A DNA stretch of 64,000 nucleotides from Emydura subglobosa (lineage: Eukaryota; Chordata; Testudines; Chelidae): positions 51,919,583 through 51,983,582 of the forward strand of contig ML679966.1 in NCBI GenBank assembly GCA_007922225.1, given 5' to 3'. Of the stretch, positions 35,063 through 45,469 are shown one piece after another. The notes under the pieces are model-generated. The model was not told the origin of the DNA. It worked only from the letters and a program-made list of their open reading frames with translations, and searched no databases. The stretch's first letter is position 1; each line of letters opens with the position of its first letter. The translations under genes were made by a program, and so were the position numbers.

Positions 35063-37672
35063 TTCTTGAACACTAGCTGCACAGTACTGTAATGCCAGAT
35101 GAGTAAGAATCAAGGTTCAGATCTTGAGGTACATGGGTTGTTTACTGATGGTATTTCTAGCACCATGTTCCAAGATGTGTGAGCCCATTCAAAAGAGAAA
35201 TTCAAATTTATATGTAATCTAAAAAGTGGGTATATATTCTAGATGTTCAATGCATATTTTATATATATTTCTTCCAACCTGTCTCCAGTGTTTTAAACAT
35301 TTGTTTGAATAGCGATAAATACTATTTTAAGATACTTTTATATACATTTTAAAATATAACCTACTGCTCTTAAAACAAGTGTTTTAAATGTTCAAATAGA
35401 TGTATGAAGTAACCACAATCTTCTTGACTGAAATTTAAGCAAGAATATTGTCAAGAATGTTATAATTCCTTTTTTGTTCCTCTAAGTTTTAAGTGTCTTC
35501 TCTTTTTTCAGTCATGACTTATAGTCAGTTTAAATCACATCTGCCAGGCTGGCGAGAGAGCTGTAAAAGCACCAATTAGAAGTATTGAAAGTACCCAAAT
35601 AATTTATTGACACCAAGGGATCAATTTGTGTCAGCTAGTGAAAAATGTTGTAGTCCATCACCTCAAGACAGCCCTGGACCAAGTCATCTTTTAAAGTCAA
35701 TAAAGAAAAAGGAGAATGTGATGCTGGGTTAAGAGGAAAAGAATTTAGCAGGGATTGACGGCCATGCAGAATTGTGTACAAGAATACTTGGAAATGGGAT
35801 GCATAAACACACACACAGTAATCCATCTACTTTCTCCTCTCTAACAAAACAAAATCTAGGAGTTACAAAAAGTTTGTTCATGTTACAAAAAACTCTCATT
35901 GCTCAGAATAAAAATATAATATGAAGTTTGTGTAATGATAAATGAAGTGTGAAAAAGTGAATTATAGAAAACTCACGGTGAAGGAAAGCAGTATTAATAG
36001 AGTCTATATGACTGTGCAGTATTAAATATCTCAATCTACTGTAAAATATTGTAGGTAACTTTTGCAAAATCCCCCCATTCAAACCCTGTGTCAAACAAAT
36101 CACTTCTGGGGCATGTGTGTGGGGGATGGGGCAGGTGGGGGGAGGAGAGGTTTAATGGAGGAGGGAAGGAATCCTTCCCTCTGGCTGATGCTACACAGCA
36201 GCTGCATCTCCTTTGCATCCTTGCTCTGCAGGGAACACGGATAGCGGATCTGTGTAATAGAAGATCCATGGGCCATGTGCCCACTGTTCTTTCTTACAAC
36301 TCTACTGTATTAATGCAGACAGGAAGTCACTGCAGACCTGGGTTCCAGAGAATGCCAGAGGTGTGTACTTTGTGGAGGATTGCTGTAGCCCAAACATGTT
36401 CAAACACCTTGGGTGCACTGGAAAACATGAAGTTAAAGCTACTTGTGAAGCCTGTTTGGGAAAAAATACCTGTTTTCCTTATAGCTGACACTATATCAGG
36501 CAATGTATTATTCAATTATAGAAACTTTGCACTTTAAGTTTCAAAATAAGGCATTTCATGTGTCTAATCCATATTAATTTGGCCTTCATGTTTTCCACAC
36601 ATTAATATTTTAATGTATGTATTTTATTAACTGTACAAATAGGTTAATCTCTTACTGGCAGTCACTGTTTCTAATTGTTCCATATAATAATTTTAAAAAT
36701 GAACAAACAGTTTATTCCCAGTACTGACAAAGTATACTGATTCTGGATAAGAACATTTGGTTTCACAACTCAAGGGGAACATTTGGTTAGATCGTTTTTG
36801 TTATCTGGAAGTAATTTGCTCCTAATACCTGATGAATGTAATGAACTAAGCGAGTTTCACATGTACTTTCTGTAGTAGTTTGTATGCTGTAATTAAAATA
36901 AAAACAGAACTCTCAACATAAGATATACATTTTAGATTATTGTAGGCCAACCCATATGATAGAACAGGCGTGAAAACTACACCCAAACCAAAATTTGCCT
37001 TATAGATTTAATCAAAAGCCTATTTTTCTCTTTGCATCTTTCATTTAATTGCAAATAGTCTGGAAACGTATGCATCTGCTGGTATGCAAAATTACCTTTA
37101 GGAAGTTTGGTATATTCTGCCTTGTGCACACTTCAGGTAAGCATATGATATGTTCAACTGTGAAGTACATTGGTGCAATGTACTACTGTAATATGACAGA
37201 TGCTTTCTCAATTCAGTGTTTATCATTCATCAAACATTTTAGCATTCAATTCTCTAGATTACCAAATAGAAACTAACATGCATAATATGAATTCTTGCGG
37301 CAAAGCATTAAATAAAAAAATAAAATAAATAATTTTAAAAATCCCCAAATCTCTACAAGGTAGCTTCTCAGAGTAGATGAAAATATGAGAATGAAATGTT
37401 CAAAAAACTTTGAGAGGCCCTTATTTGAATGAGCAAGTAGTCATTTGCAATGGCAAAATGGTTAATTGCAGGCCTAACTATATATCAAATTACTCATTTC
37501 GTGCTTTCAAATGGCTTTGAATTTTTGCCTTACATATCAAAATCAAGACATTTACCCAGTGTATGGTATTCTGTATTGTGTAAAAATAGTAAGAAAAAAG
37601 TAAACCTTCTGCCTTATACTAATGCTTACTGAATATTGTGAAAAATTAAGATATTTTTCATATTTACATTAA
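35063..37672. other. No gene seen
   Basis: AT-rich non-coding sequence. 36110-36240 is a G/A-rich then mixed patch with overlapping frames (up to 149 codons, 36088-36537) that show no recognisable family. 37030-37110 and 37430-37510 are repeat-free and contain ATGCAAAT/TTTGCAAT-like words. Confidence 0.45.
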
Positions 37673-38189
37673 GGGCATGTCTACACTGTGGAGTCAAGTA
37701 GATTTATTTTAAATAGACTTTCACCCACCGAAGTTTAGAAATCACAGGAGCGTGATCAATCCATGCTCATTGCATTGGGGACTGCGTCCCCACTAGCCGT
37801 ACTTGTGTCAACAATCAAAGCAGTACACCATAGGTAGCTAACCCACATTGTAACTAGCCACAGAGGCTTTTGGGAAGGTTGTCATCCTCCCATGATGCAA
37901 CCTACTCCCTCCCCCTTCCATTCTTGTCCCAGTCCAAACAAACAGACGATCGCCTTTTTGCGCCTTTTCAAACCTTTCACTCTCTGCTGCGTCCACGCCA
38001 TTGCCTGAGAGGAATGGAGCCCACTCAGCTCTGCATTATTATCGTGAGCATCACAACCACCTTATGACTTATTCTGCAGTATTTTCAGGGGTGAGACAGG
38101 AGCCGCAGCACTGAAATTGCGATGTCACAGAGGCCGCCTTGCTACAAGCCATAGAATGAAACAATTCCCATTTGCTGCAGGCTGTCATG

Positions 38190-39246
38190 CACCACTTCTG
38201 GTCCTAGAAAACAAGCAGTGACTGGTGGGATTGCATTGTTATGAAGGTGTGGGATGATTAGCAGTGGTTGCAGACTTCTGAATGCGAAAGGCCACATCAT
38301 TGAACTTTGCTGAGAGTTCTCCCCAGCCCTGAAACGCATGAACACTCGCTTGAGACCAGCTCTAATAGTGGAGAAGAGAGTGGCCATCATTCTGTGGAAG
38401 CTAGAAATGCCAGACTGCTACCGGTCAGTTGGGAATCAATTTGGAGTCAGTAAATCCACCGTGGGAGCAGCTGTGAGACAAGTGTGCAGGGCCATTAATA
38501 GACTTCTGCTAAGAAGGGTAATGACTTTGGGAAACATGGAGAACATAGTGGAAAGCTTTTATGCAATGGGGTTCCCAAAGTATGGGGGGGAAAAGCTGGC
38601 ACGCACATCCCTATCTTAGTCTTGGACCGCCTTGCCACAGAGTACATAAACCGAAAGGGATACTTCTCACAGTGTTGCAGGCCCTTGTGGATCACAAGGG
38701 TTGCTCCACTAACATCAGTGTGGGGTGGTCTGGAAAAGTGCATGATGTGCACAATCTTTAGGAACTCAGGGCTGTTAAAAAAGATGCAGGTGGGCACTTT
38801 CTTCCCTGACCAAAAAATAAATATTGGCCATGTTGAAATACCAATAGTGATCCTGGGGGATCCTGCTACCCCTTGTCCCCTGGCCAATGAAGCCATACAC
38901 TGGGCACCTGGACAGCGAGAAGGAGCATTTTAATAATAGGCTCAGCAAGTGCAGACTGGTGGTGGAATGTGCATTTGGACATTTAAAAGCATCCTGGCAC
39001 AGTCTGCTCACTAGGTTAGGCCTCAGTGAATAAAACATCCCAATAATTATCTCTGCCTGCTGTGTGCTCCATAATGTCTGTGAGACCAAGGGGGAGAAAG
39101 TTCCCATTGGGTTGTGTTGTGGAGGCAGATAGGCTGGCTGCACATTTTGAGCAGCCAGATGCCACTGCAACACAGAGCCAATTGCAGAACTCTGCGCCTC
39201 AGGAAAGCATTGAAAAACCGCTTTTGTAATGAGGCACAACAATAAT
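38190..39246 (+). pseudogene. Harbinger transposase (HARBI1-like) pseudogene
   Basis: Ordered transposase blocks are visible in shifting frames. RMRKAT comes at about 38280. The helix-turn-helix region at about 38340-38500 includes YRSVGNQFGVSKSTVGAAV. AGTHIPIL is near 38597-38620, YINRKGYFS near 38643, ALVDHKG with ISVGWSGKVHDV near 38680-38750, FRNSGL near 38758, ILGDPATP near 38850, VVECAFGHLKA near 38957 and ACCVLHNV near 39057. Of the DDE acidic residues, the first (family GTH-preceding Asp) is Ala here. The Asp of VHDV, the Asp of LGD and the Glu of VVECAFG remain. At least three frameshifts and several stops rule out function. In active relatives it cuts and joins the element with help from the Myb-like partner. 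Confidence 0.88.
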
Positions 39247-39356
39247 GTGCGTCACTTATCTGTGCTGTGCTTTGACTTCGCATCCCCTACCCATCCCTCA
39301 CTGATCCAGTTCCTCCATTCCCCTTCACCAACTGTTCCAGTTTTCCCCAACATTCT

Positions 39357-39530
39357 CCTCCCTTTATTCTCTTCTTATCAATAAACAGTAATGAATTGTG
39401 AAGCAGTATGTTTCCCCCCAACCTTCCCCCTCCCCCACCGATCCATTCCCCCCAACTTCCCCCCTTTATTCCCTTGTTATCAATGAATAATCAGTAATGA
39501 TTTGTAAAGCAGTACTCTTTTTATTGGTGA
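39357..39530. repeat. Imperfect tandem duplication between the converging Harbinger genes
   Basis: CTTATCAATAAACAGTAATG (about 39374) recurs with changes as GTTATCAATGAATAATCAG then TAATGATTTGTAAAGCAGTA (about 39476), and both follow C-rich CCCTTTATTC sequence. The period is close to 100 bp. The first unit keeps an AATAAA on the plus strand, placed where the two gene 3' ends would meet. Confidence 0.65.
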
Positions 39531-39689
39531 TCCTTTGCAGAGGGGGGAAAAAGGAAGATAATTGAATGTTCCGCATGCATTGTGTGTGGTCTGAGAGAGG
39601 ATAAAGAGCCCATTTCGGCTGTGCACACGTGAAAGAATCACATGCTCCACTCCTTAAAGGGGCTGTCATCTCTTTATGCTCCCCTCAAC

Positions 39690-40010
39690 CGGCGAGGAGT
39701 GCAGCACGTACTGCACCCTGCTCAACCTCCTCCTAGACCACTTGGGGGTTGGGGCTAGGAAAGAATGCTCAAGAGTTTTGCAGGGACTGCAGAGGGAGTC
39801 TCTCTTGCCACTGAGCTTCCTGAAGCTCAACTGGATGCCTCAACATGTCTGACTGATAATGTATTATACGCAGCATCTCATCTTGTGTTGAACGCTCGTA
39901 CTCCTGTGCTGCCTTTCTGTTGTCTATGTCCATGTTCAGCCTGTCAGATAATGAAATCCTCAACACTCTCAGCTCTGTATCAGCAGCTGCATTTAATGAG
40001 TGTTCATTAG
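39690..40010 (-). pseudogene. C-terminal part of the Harbinger Myb/SANT-like accessory protein
   Basis: On the minus strand a 65-codon frame (39966-39769) reads a helical, Gln/Glu/Arg-rich stretch with DNRKAAQEYE, DEMLRIIHYQSDMLRHPVEL and RLPLQSLQNS. I recognise this as the C-terminal coiled-coil end of Myb/SANT-like proteins of reptile and fish Harbinger elements. It lies downstream of the Myb domain at 41097-41426 in the same orientation, with non-matching sequence between, so it was probably a later exon. The sequence after RLPLQSL is degraded. Confidence 0.7.
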
Positions 40011-41096
40011 CTCATTAAACATATCCCGAGGTTTTTTTTTCTGCCTTCTTATCTGTGCCAGGCACTCTACAGGAGTATGAGACAGTGCGTTGAAGGCCAC
40101 ATTGTCCATTGTAAGGGAAGCAAAGCACAAGGTACCCATTGGTAATTCAATCCATAGACGAAAATCAATGTTACAATTTATAAATAACTCCCCTTAGCCT
40201 TCCCACGGGAAAGCTAGAACCGCATACCATTGCCTAATTATTGCAGGGGTTGGAGCGCTGTTCCAGCCATGGAAGTAAGGGGCTAGTAAATCTATTTTAG
40301 GGAAATCCCTGCTGCCCATGCTGCATAAGTCCCTGCTCCCTAGAGCAGCATGGATGTCGGGCTCCCATTGATCAGACTTTTAACAGGTGGTAGAAAGGGT
40401 GAGGGGTAGTTACGGGTTAACCGTGTCTGTAGGAAAAAAATGGGAACCCATTTGCAGATGCCAAAGGCCCATAGCAAAAATGTCCTGCTTAGGGACTGGC
40501 ACTGTGCTGAACCAAGAAACCATCCCCGGCTGTGGAATAACACACACTTTAAAAAACTGTCTTGGGCGGGTACTGTAAATGTGCGCCAGCTTCCCTAGCT
40601 AACCATGAGTGATATCAGTCTGCTGAGGGTCAGACAGGTGGAAAAGGAGGATTTGCTGCAAGCATCTAGCTACAGGCCTGGGCCCTTATGCTGCTATGAT
40701 GTGTTCCGCGATGATGCCTGCACAATTAATAACAGAGTGGTGGGGGAAAGCATCCTATCATGGTGGAAGAAACAAGGCTGCCCTCCCAAGAAACCTTCTG
40801 CAAAGGATTACAGAGTACCTGAATGAAAGCTTCCTGGAGATGTGCATGACGGATTCTCGGAGCATCCCTGTGCACATAAATAATCTTTTCCAGGGTGAAC
40901 CCAATGGTTAAGCACAATAAATACGAGGAAGCACAGCCCCACTCACTACTTTTTCCTGCTGGTACAAGATTATGGACTGGGGATATAACCAAAGACATGC
41001 AATATGCAGTACATATTCACCAGATGTGCCTTCCCCGGCATCATGGTCAGTCACGGTTTCCTGTATCTGGGTGGGCTGCTCCTGTGTTGCAAACAG

Positions 41097-41515
41097 CTAC
41101 TGGCTTTCAGGGAGAAAGGATACCCTACTCGCATGGCTGCTTTCTCCTCCTCCTCCTCCACAGACGACTCCCTCATTCATCGTGGCCTCAAATTCTCCCA
41201 AGGTATCAACACTGCATGGTGGCATAGTGGTGGGGTCTCTTCCGAGAATTGCATGCAGCTCCTTGTGAAAGCGGCATGTTTTTGCTGAGGAGCCAGAATG
41301 ACTGTTAGCTTCCCTAGTTTTCTGATAAGCCTGCCTCAGCTCTTTGATCTTAACACGACACTGCTGCGTGTCTCTGTTGTGCCCCTTCTCCAACATGCCA
41401 TGAGATATCTTCATGTAAATATCCAAATTTCTTTTGCTTGCTCAAAACTGAGCCAGAACAGACTTCACCTCACAGACCGATGAGATCCAAGACCTCAGGT
41501 TGATTCCAGGCTGAA
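41097..41515 (-). pseudogene. Myb/SANT-like DNA-binding domain of the Harbinger accessory protein
   Basis: On the minus strand the frame 41426-41097 gives HNRDTQQCRVKIKELRQAYQ, then KTREANSHSGSSAKTCRF, HKELHAILGR and DTLGEF. This is the characteristic Myb/SANT-like trihelix domain encoded by Harbinger elements, abundant in turtles. Upstream (41430-41515) a degraded VLDLIGL...GE continues the first helix but with a stop and a frameshift. The end is Gly/Ser-rich. In active elements this protein binds subterminal DNA and brings in the transposase. The N-terminal Met and first tryptophan region are lost. Confidence 0.85.
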
Positions 41516-41892
41516 GCATGTTTGGGGCATGCAGACACCATGATCAGTTGTGCTGGCAAGCTCTCTACATGCTGACCAAACAGGAAATGGGAATTCAAAA
41601 TTTCCTGGGGATTGAAGGGAGGAGCTATTTTGGCCACAGTGCAGCAGACTATGAATGTGCAGAGTGGTCACAACACATTGGCTATCTCCCGGAGGCAATG
41701 ATGTCGATTTACGTTGTGCTCTGACTATGCTGATGCTCATTTGACCCACAGAATTTGACTTCAGCGCTATACCACTTGCAGAGGTGGTTTCATTAAGTCG
41801 AATTTTATCATGATTTAGGTCGGAGATGCATACTTTATGTGGTTGATGGAAGCCGCATTCCGTCAACCTGCATTATCAGTGTAGGCCAGGCC

Positions 41893-42296
41893 TGTGACTG
41901 TTTTCATTACCTCTCTGCTCTAAAATGTTGTGACTACAATAAATGTCAAAACAGAAAGCTCTTCAGATCTGAAATAGTGAACAAAGCTCAAAGATGGATA
42001 AATAATGCATTCATTCCAGAATTGTAAAAAACTCCCCAACATTTACAACTCTTAGATGTTAGTTTCTTTGTTACTAAAGAATAGAGAAAAGTACATTTAT
42101 TGAGAAAAATAAATTGAAACATCACAGTAACAACTGGAATAAAAAATGCTGCAGATAAGATGAACATGTTAAACTAGTACTTACTCATTAAAATTGAAGT
42201 ATTTGTATTATTTCATCAATATACTGAAAATAATATGTGGGTATTTTACACTCATTTTCTTACTTTACAGGCATCCATAAACTGTCTTTTACCATA
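41893..42296. other. No gene seen
   Basis: AT-rich spacer between the Harbinger element and a cluster of small palindromic elements. Confidence 0.45.
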
Positions 42297-42410
42297 TTTG
42301 GCTCTGATTCAACAAAGCTTTTTAGCATGTGCTTGTGTCCCATTAAGTGGTCTTCTGAATAGATGTGGACTTAAGCTAGTGCTTAGGTGCTCTGCTGATT
42401 TGGGTCTTAC
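42297..42410. repeat. Palindromic (hairpin) element
   Basis: The left arm CTCTGATTCAACAAAGCTTT and the right arm GTGCTCTGCTGATTTGGGTC are imperfect reverse complements. Same family as 6784-6868. Confidence 0.6.
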
Positions 42411-42438
42411 TTACTTTAAAAGTTACTGTGATATTTGT

Positions 42439-42541
42439 AAAAACAACGAGAGTCCTTAAAGAGCACATTAAAGACTAACAAATTTCTGTGGGCATAAGCT
42501 TTCATGGGCTGCAACCCACTTCGTCAGATGCATGATATGCA
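42439..42541 (-). mobile_element. Penelope-like element 3' fragment, antisense, with 12-bp target duplication
   Basis: The complement reads ATGCATCTGACGAAGTGGGT, GCCCATGAAAGCTTATGCCC and AAATTTGTTAGTCTTT, the same block as the tail at 1548-1620. A perfect 12-bp direct repeat, TGTGATATTTGT, flanks it at 42427-42438 and 42542-42553. It is short, truncated at its 5' side, and also lacks the terminal ACAGACTAACACGG motif, which is unusual for a retro-insertion. Confidence 0.85.
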
Positions 42542-42694
42542 TGTGATATTTGTGTTAATTCCGCACAGTAGTGCACAGAGAATAGTGCAAATACTTTAAT
42601 ACTGGTAAATTAATGCTAAAAATGGAAAATGAAAGTCCTTAAGGGGGCCCCATGTACATGGGAGTGTGTATTCACCACATCTTTAAAAAATTGG

Positions 42695-42786
42695 ACCAAA
42701 TTCTCTGCTGGTATAATCTGGTACAGCTCCATTGACTTTGATAGAACTAAACCAAATTAAACCAGCTGAAAATTCAGTCCAATAAC
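42695..42786. repeat. Palindromic (hairpin) element
   Basis: GGACCAAATTCTCTGCTGGT at the left and ACCAGCTGAAAATTCAGTCC at the right form the arms around CTCCATTGACTTTGATAG. It belongs to the CCAAATTCTGCTCTCAGTTAC-type palindromes known from reptiles and birds. Confidence 0.65.
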
Positions 42787-42832
42787 TCACAGTTTTAATA
42801 TCCTATTTTAATTCAATGTTTTCTAATATTTA

Positions 42833-42953
42833 GGTCCATGATCCTGCAAACACTTCTTCATATGAATAACTATGCACTTGCGTACTTCCACTGAAATAAA
42901 TTCAATTGGACTACTCATGTGTATGGAAAAATGCATGCATGCAATCTGGACCT
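42833..42953. repeat. Palindromic (hairpin) element
   Basis: Arms are GGTCCATGATCCTGCAAACA and TGCATGCAATCTGGACC, with GGACTACTCATGTG near the right arm. It corresponds to the ATCCTGCAAACACTTAAGCAC palindrome family. Confidence 0.62.
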
Positions 42954-42989
42954 TAATTTACATTAGAATTTTTGCAGTTCTGAGACCCT

Positions 42990-43392
42990 GGGTAAAATTT
43001 TCAGAAGCATTTAAGTGACTTAACGTCTTCAATTCCCATTTTCAGAAGTAACTTTTGAAAATGGGACTAAAAGGTTTTGTCTACATACAAAAGTTGTATC
43101 CTTTTAACTATAGTGGTATGAAGAGGTAAGATCTTCCTAATGTGGACACAATTATACTGATGTTAAAGTGTTTATACTGGTATATCTCATTCCCATACAG
43201 AATAGGGATGTTTACCAATATAAGGCATCTTTATACTATTACAACTGTGTCCATGCTGGTGATTGTACCAGTATAACTGTATCAGTAAAAATACCACATC
43301 CTCAACTGAAATCGTTATACTGGAACAAACTGTGTGTGTAGAGCACATCTTAGTCTCTTAAGTCACTTAGGCATTTTGAAAATTGTACCCCA
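42990..43392. repeat. Palindromic element interrupted by a MITE
   Basis: The left part is GGGTAAAATTTTCAGAAGCA then TTTAAGTGACTTAAC. The right part is GTCTCTTAAGTCACTTAGGC then ATTTTGAAAATTGTACCCC. The two arms are near-perfect reverse complements and belong together, but 280 bp of a different element lies between them (43070-43349). Confidence 0.7.
43070..43349. mobile_element. Long-inverted-repeat MITE nested in the palindromic element
   Basis: The left end GGTTTTGTCTACATACAAAA pairs with the complement of TTTGTTCCAGTATAACGATT and the GTGTGTGTAGAGCAC right end. Internal TATACTGGTATA and ACCAGTATAACTG words mirror each other, as do GTGGACACAATTATACTG and GTTACAACTGTGTCCATG-type words. Matches the GTCTACAC...GGTATAAC MITE type of turtles. 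No coding content. Confidence 0.65.
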
Positions 43393-43559
43393 TAAAGGAA
43401 AATGGCTACAGCAGGACTCATCTGTAGAACTCAACTGAATTTAACAGAAAAAAAATTCAATAGTTGTCAGTAAAACAAAAGGAAGTAGCAGTAACTGAGA
43501 ATTATACATTCATTACAATGGATCACTAACAACAAGATCCTTGAGAGAACCTGCCTACA

Positions 43560-43975
43560 GACTATGTAGCTTATGCTGGATGCTCACAGGCTTCGCTGGT
43601 TGGTACATTGGAGCACGTGCCTCAAGAACCTCTGCCAAAGGTTGTGCGCTATGGCCAATTCAAGAACTACCTGTGATGCAGAGAAGGGCCAAAGCTCCGA
43701 TACAGCAACAAGGTCAAGCAGGGTCTCAAGAAATTCAGCATTCCCACTGACAACTGGGAGACCCTGCCCACAACCTCTCAGTCTGGAGAAGTTGGGCCAA
43801 GGCTGGTGCAGTCATTGCAAAGAGTGATCAGACAGCCTACGCTGAGGCTCATGCTGAGGCCAGGAAGCTGTGAGTGCACCAACCTCCATCTGGCAAGTGG
43901 ACCTGTAGCCACTGTGGGAAGGTCTGCCGCTCACATCTTGGGCTCTTCTCCCACACTACTGCCAATCACCATTGA
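43560..43975 (+). pseudogene. C-terminal end of a non-LTR retrotransposon protein with a zinc finger
   Basis: Degenerate plus-strand translation gives HRLRWLVHW near 43580, RYSNKVKQGLKKFSIPTDNW near 43697-43757 and, at 43898-43960, WTCSHCGKVCRSHLGLFSH. I recognise this order as the C-terminal tail of RT proteins from a LINE group (LRW.GH..RM, RYKD.LK.SLK.F.I..DNWE, then C..CGR.C.SR.GL.SH). The finger keeps two Cys in the CxxC pair and the last His. A TGA at 43973-43975 ends it. Frameshifts occur in the middle and the RT core is absent, so the copy is 5'-truncated. The clade is uncertain (RTE-like or another). Confidence 0.78.
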
Positions 43976-43990
43976 TTGACTGACTGACTT
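43970..43990. repeat. Short (TTGACTGAC)-type tail after the LINE stop
   Basis: ATTGATTGACTGACTGAC directly follows the LINE stop codon. Short microsatellite tails are usual at the 3' end of several LINE clades. Confidence 0.55.
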
Positions 43991-45465
43991 CATCGTGTTT
44001 CCTTTCATCTGTCAAGATGCTGGATGGCCATATCTATAAAATAGTCATATTCCCAAAATGGGGGTATTTGATAGGTATAACATACTTTAATAGGAAATGA
44101 AGAAATAACATTTTCCTATACATTGTTCAAATCAATATAAGGTTTGCTTATTATTCACTGTTTACATAATGCCACCAGGGTACAGGCACTTTATACACTC
44201 TTGTATTCATTGTCTCCCACAGCCAATCAACTTATTTTTAAAAAATTGTTCAACTGCTGGAGTCATTAACTTGGGCTTCGAGACACCACACAAATATTTT
44301 CAACTGCTGTGCGGTAATCTGTTGGTAAGGAAAGAGATCTGATTAGAGAGCCATGGGAATGCTGCAAAAGTTTAAAATGTAAAACAAGCATAAACATATG
44401 TTAATCCTAGAACCCACTTGAGGGCATTTCCACAAAGTATCTTCTGCTATTCTGCTCATATCACGTTAACAATAAGATGTTCTCCTGAGTCTTTAGAATA
44501 TCACTTGTATAACAACAACAGTATCTCTTCAGCATAAAGTTCCTCAAATGCATAATCTTATCTGCTGGGTTACTATTCCAGCTGGCTAAGAGATATTTTC
44601 AGACAAACCAATGAATCAGATAAGCTCTCTCATACCTGGGAGAATATTATAATAAACAGGAGTTTTAGGGAGCTAATTTCCTTCTGCTCCATTAGGTAAG
44701 ATGTTCTTGGTCTCCCTGTAGGAAAGTCTAATAAAACACACCTGTGAAACAAGTTTAGGCACAACCTCAAAATACCATAGAACATCATAGCAAGGAAAGA
44801 CAGATCTCGCGCAGTCTGAGATGCTCAGAGACCCATGATGTTACAGAAATTAAAGATATGGCTTGTGTTAAAGCCTAAATCCAAAGTGGGAGCTAACTTT
44901 CATCCACCAGGAGAAATTCCAGTTCAAGAGAAAGCTTCCTAAAGCCATGTAACTCATCTGTAAAGTGGTAGTAACAATGTAGAGTACAAAATGAAAAATT
45001 GTGAAGAAGTGTTTGCCAAAAGCTCAATGCATTTCATTTCTCTACCTTTCATTTCTTTTTCTCTTAAGGTTTTTGTAGCACACAGCAGTTACCCATAAAT
45101 TAAATATTTAACTTGCCTTCACTAAGATTGTTGCTCAAAAGTGTTACAAATCATAATAATTGAAATGCACTTGCAGGAAGCACACTATTTTAAAGCATCC
45201 ACCACCACCCACCTCGAAAAGTACACTGCTCCTAAACTTCAATGAAGATAGGCTCTTGTTGGACTTCCTGAGATGTGTACGAGATGGCCTCCTCCTGCAC
45301 ATCACAAAAGCCGTGTGGGATTCAATGTTCCAGTGATGTCTATGCAAATAGTTCCACATGGGGTACAATGCTGTTACTCTTTCTGCATACTGAGTAACAT
45401 CCTATTCCATGTGGAATCCATGTGTTGCAAATGGAAATATCTATGTACTAAAGTACTAAACATTT
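43991..45465. other. No gene seen
   Basis: Mainly AT-rich. A weak MIR-like phrase CTCATCTGTAAAGTGGTAGT lies at 44950-44969. No coding signal. Confidence 0.45.
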
Positions 45466-45469
45466 ATCA

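Larger units (their letters stand above)
37673..41892. mobile_element. PIF/Harbinger DNA transposon, nearly full length, inactive
   Basis: The 5' end GGGCATGTCTACACTG and the complement of the 3' end (GGCCTGGCCTACACTG) form degraded terminal inverted repeats about 4.2 kb apart. The left flank TTAA contains the TTA/TAA target preferred by this superfamily. The matching right copy is lost. Inside are a plus-strand transposase relic and a minus-strand Myb/SANT-like accessory gene relic, the two-gene layout of active Harbinger elements. The genes converge on a polyadenylation-signal-rich centre (AATAAA at 39380). Both genes carry multiple lesions. Confidence 0.88.

Noticed and set aside
36088..36537. 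Plus-strand open frame of 149 codons
   Set aside because: It crosses a Gly-rich low-complexity part and random-looking sequence, overlaps several minus-strand frames, and resembles no family I know.
38142..38933. Multiple frames on both strands suggesting overlapping genes
   Set aside because: Only the plus-strand blocks match a transposase. The minus-strand frames are shadows of it.
43541..43827. Two open frames that could be taken for a host gene
   Set aside because: The blocks on either side and the C-terminal finger show they belong to a decayed LINE protein.
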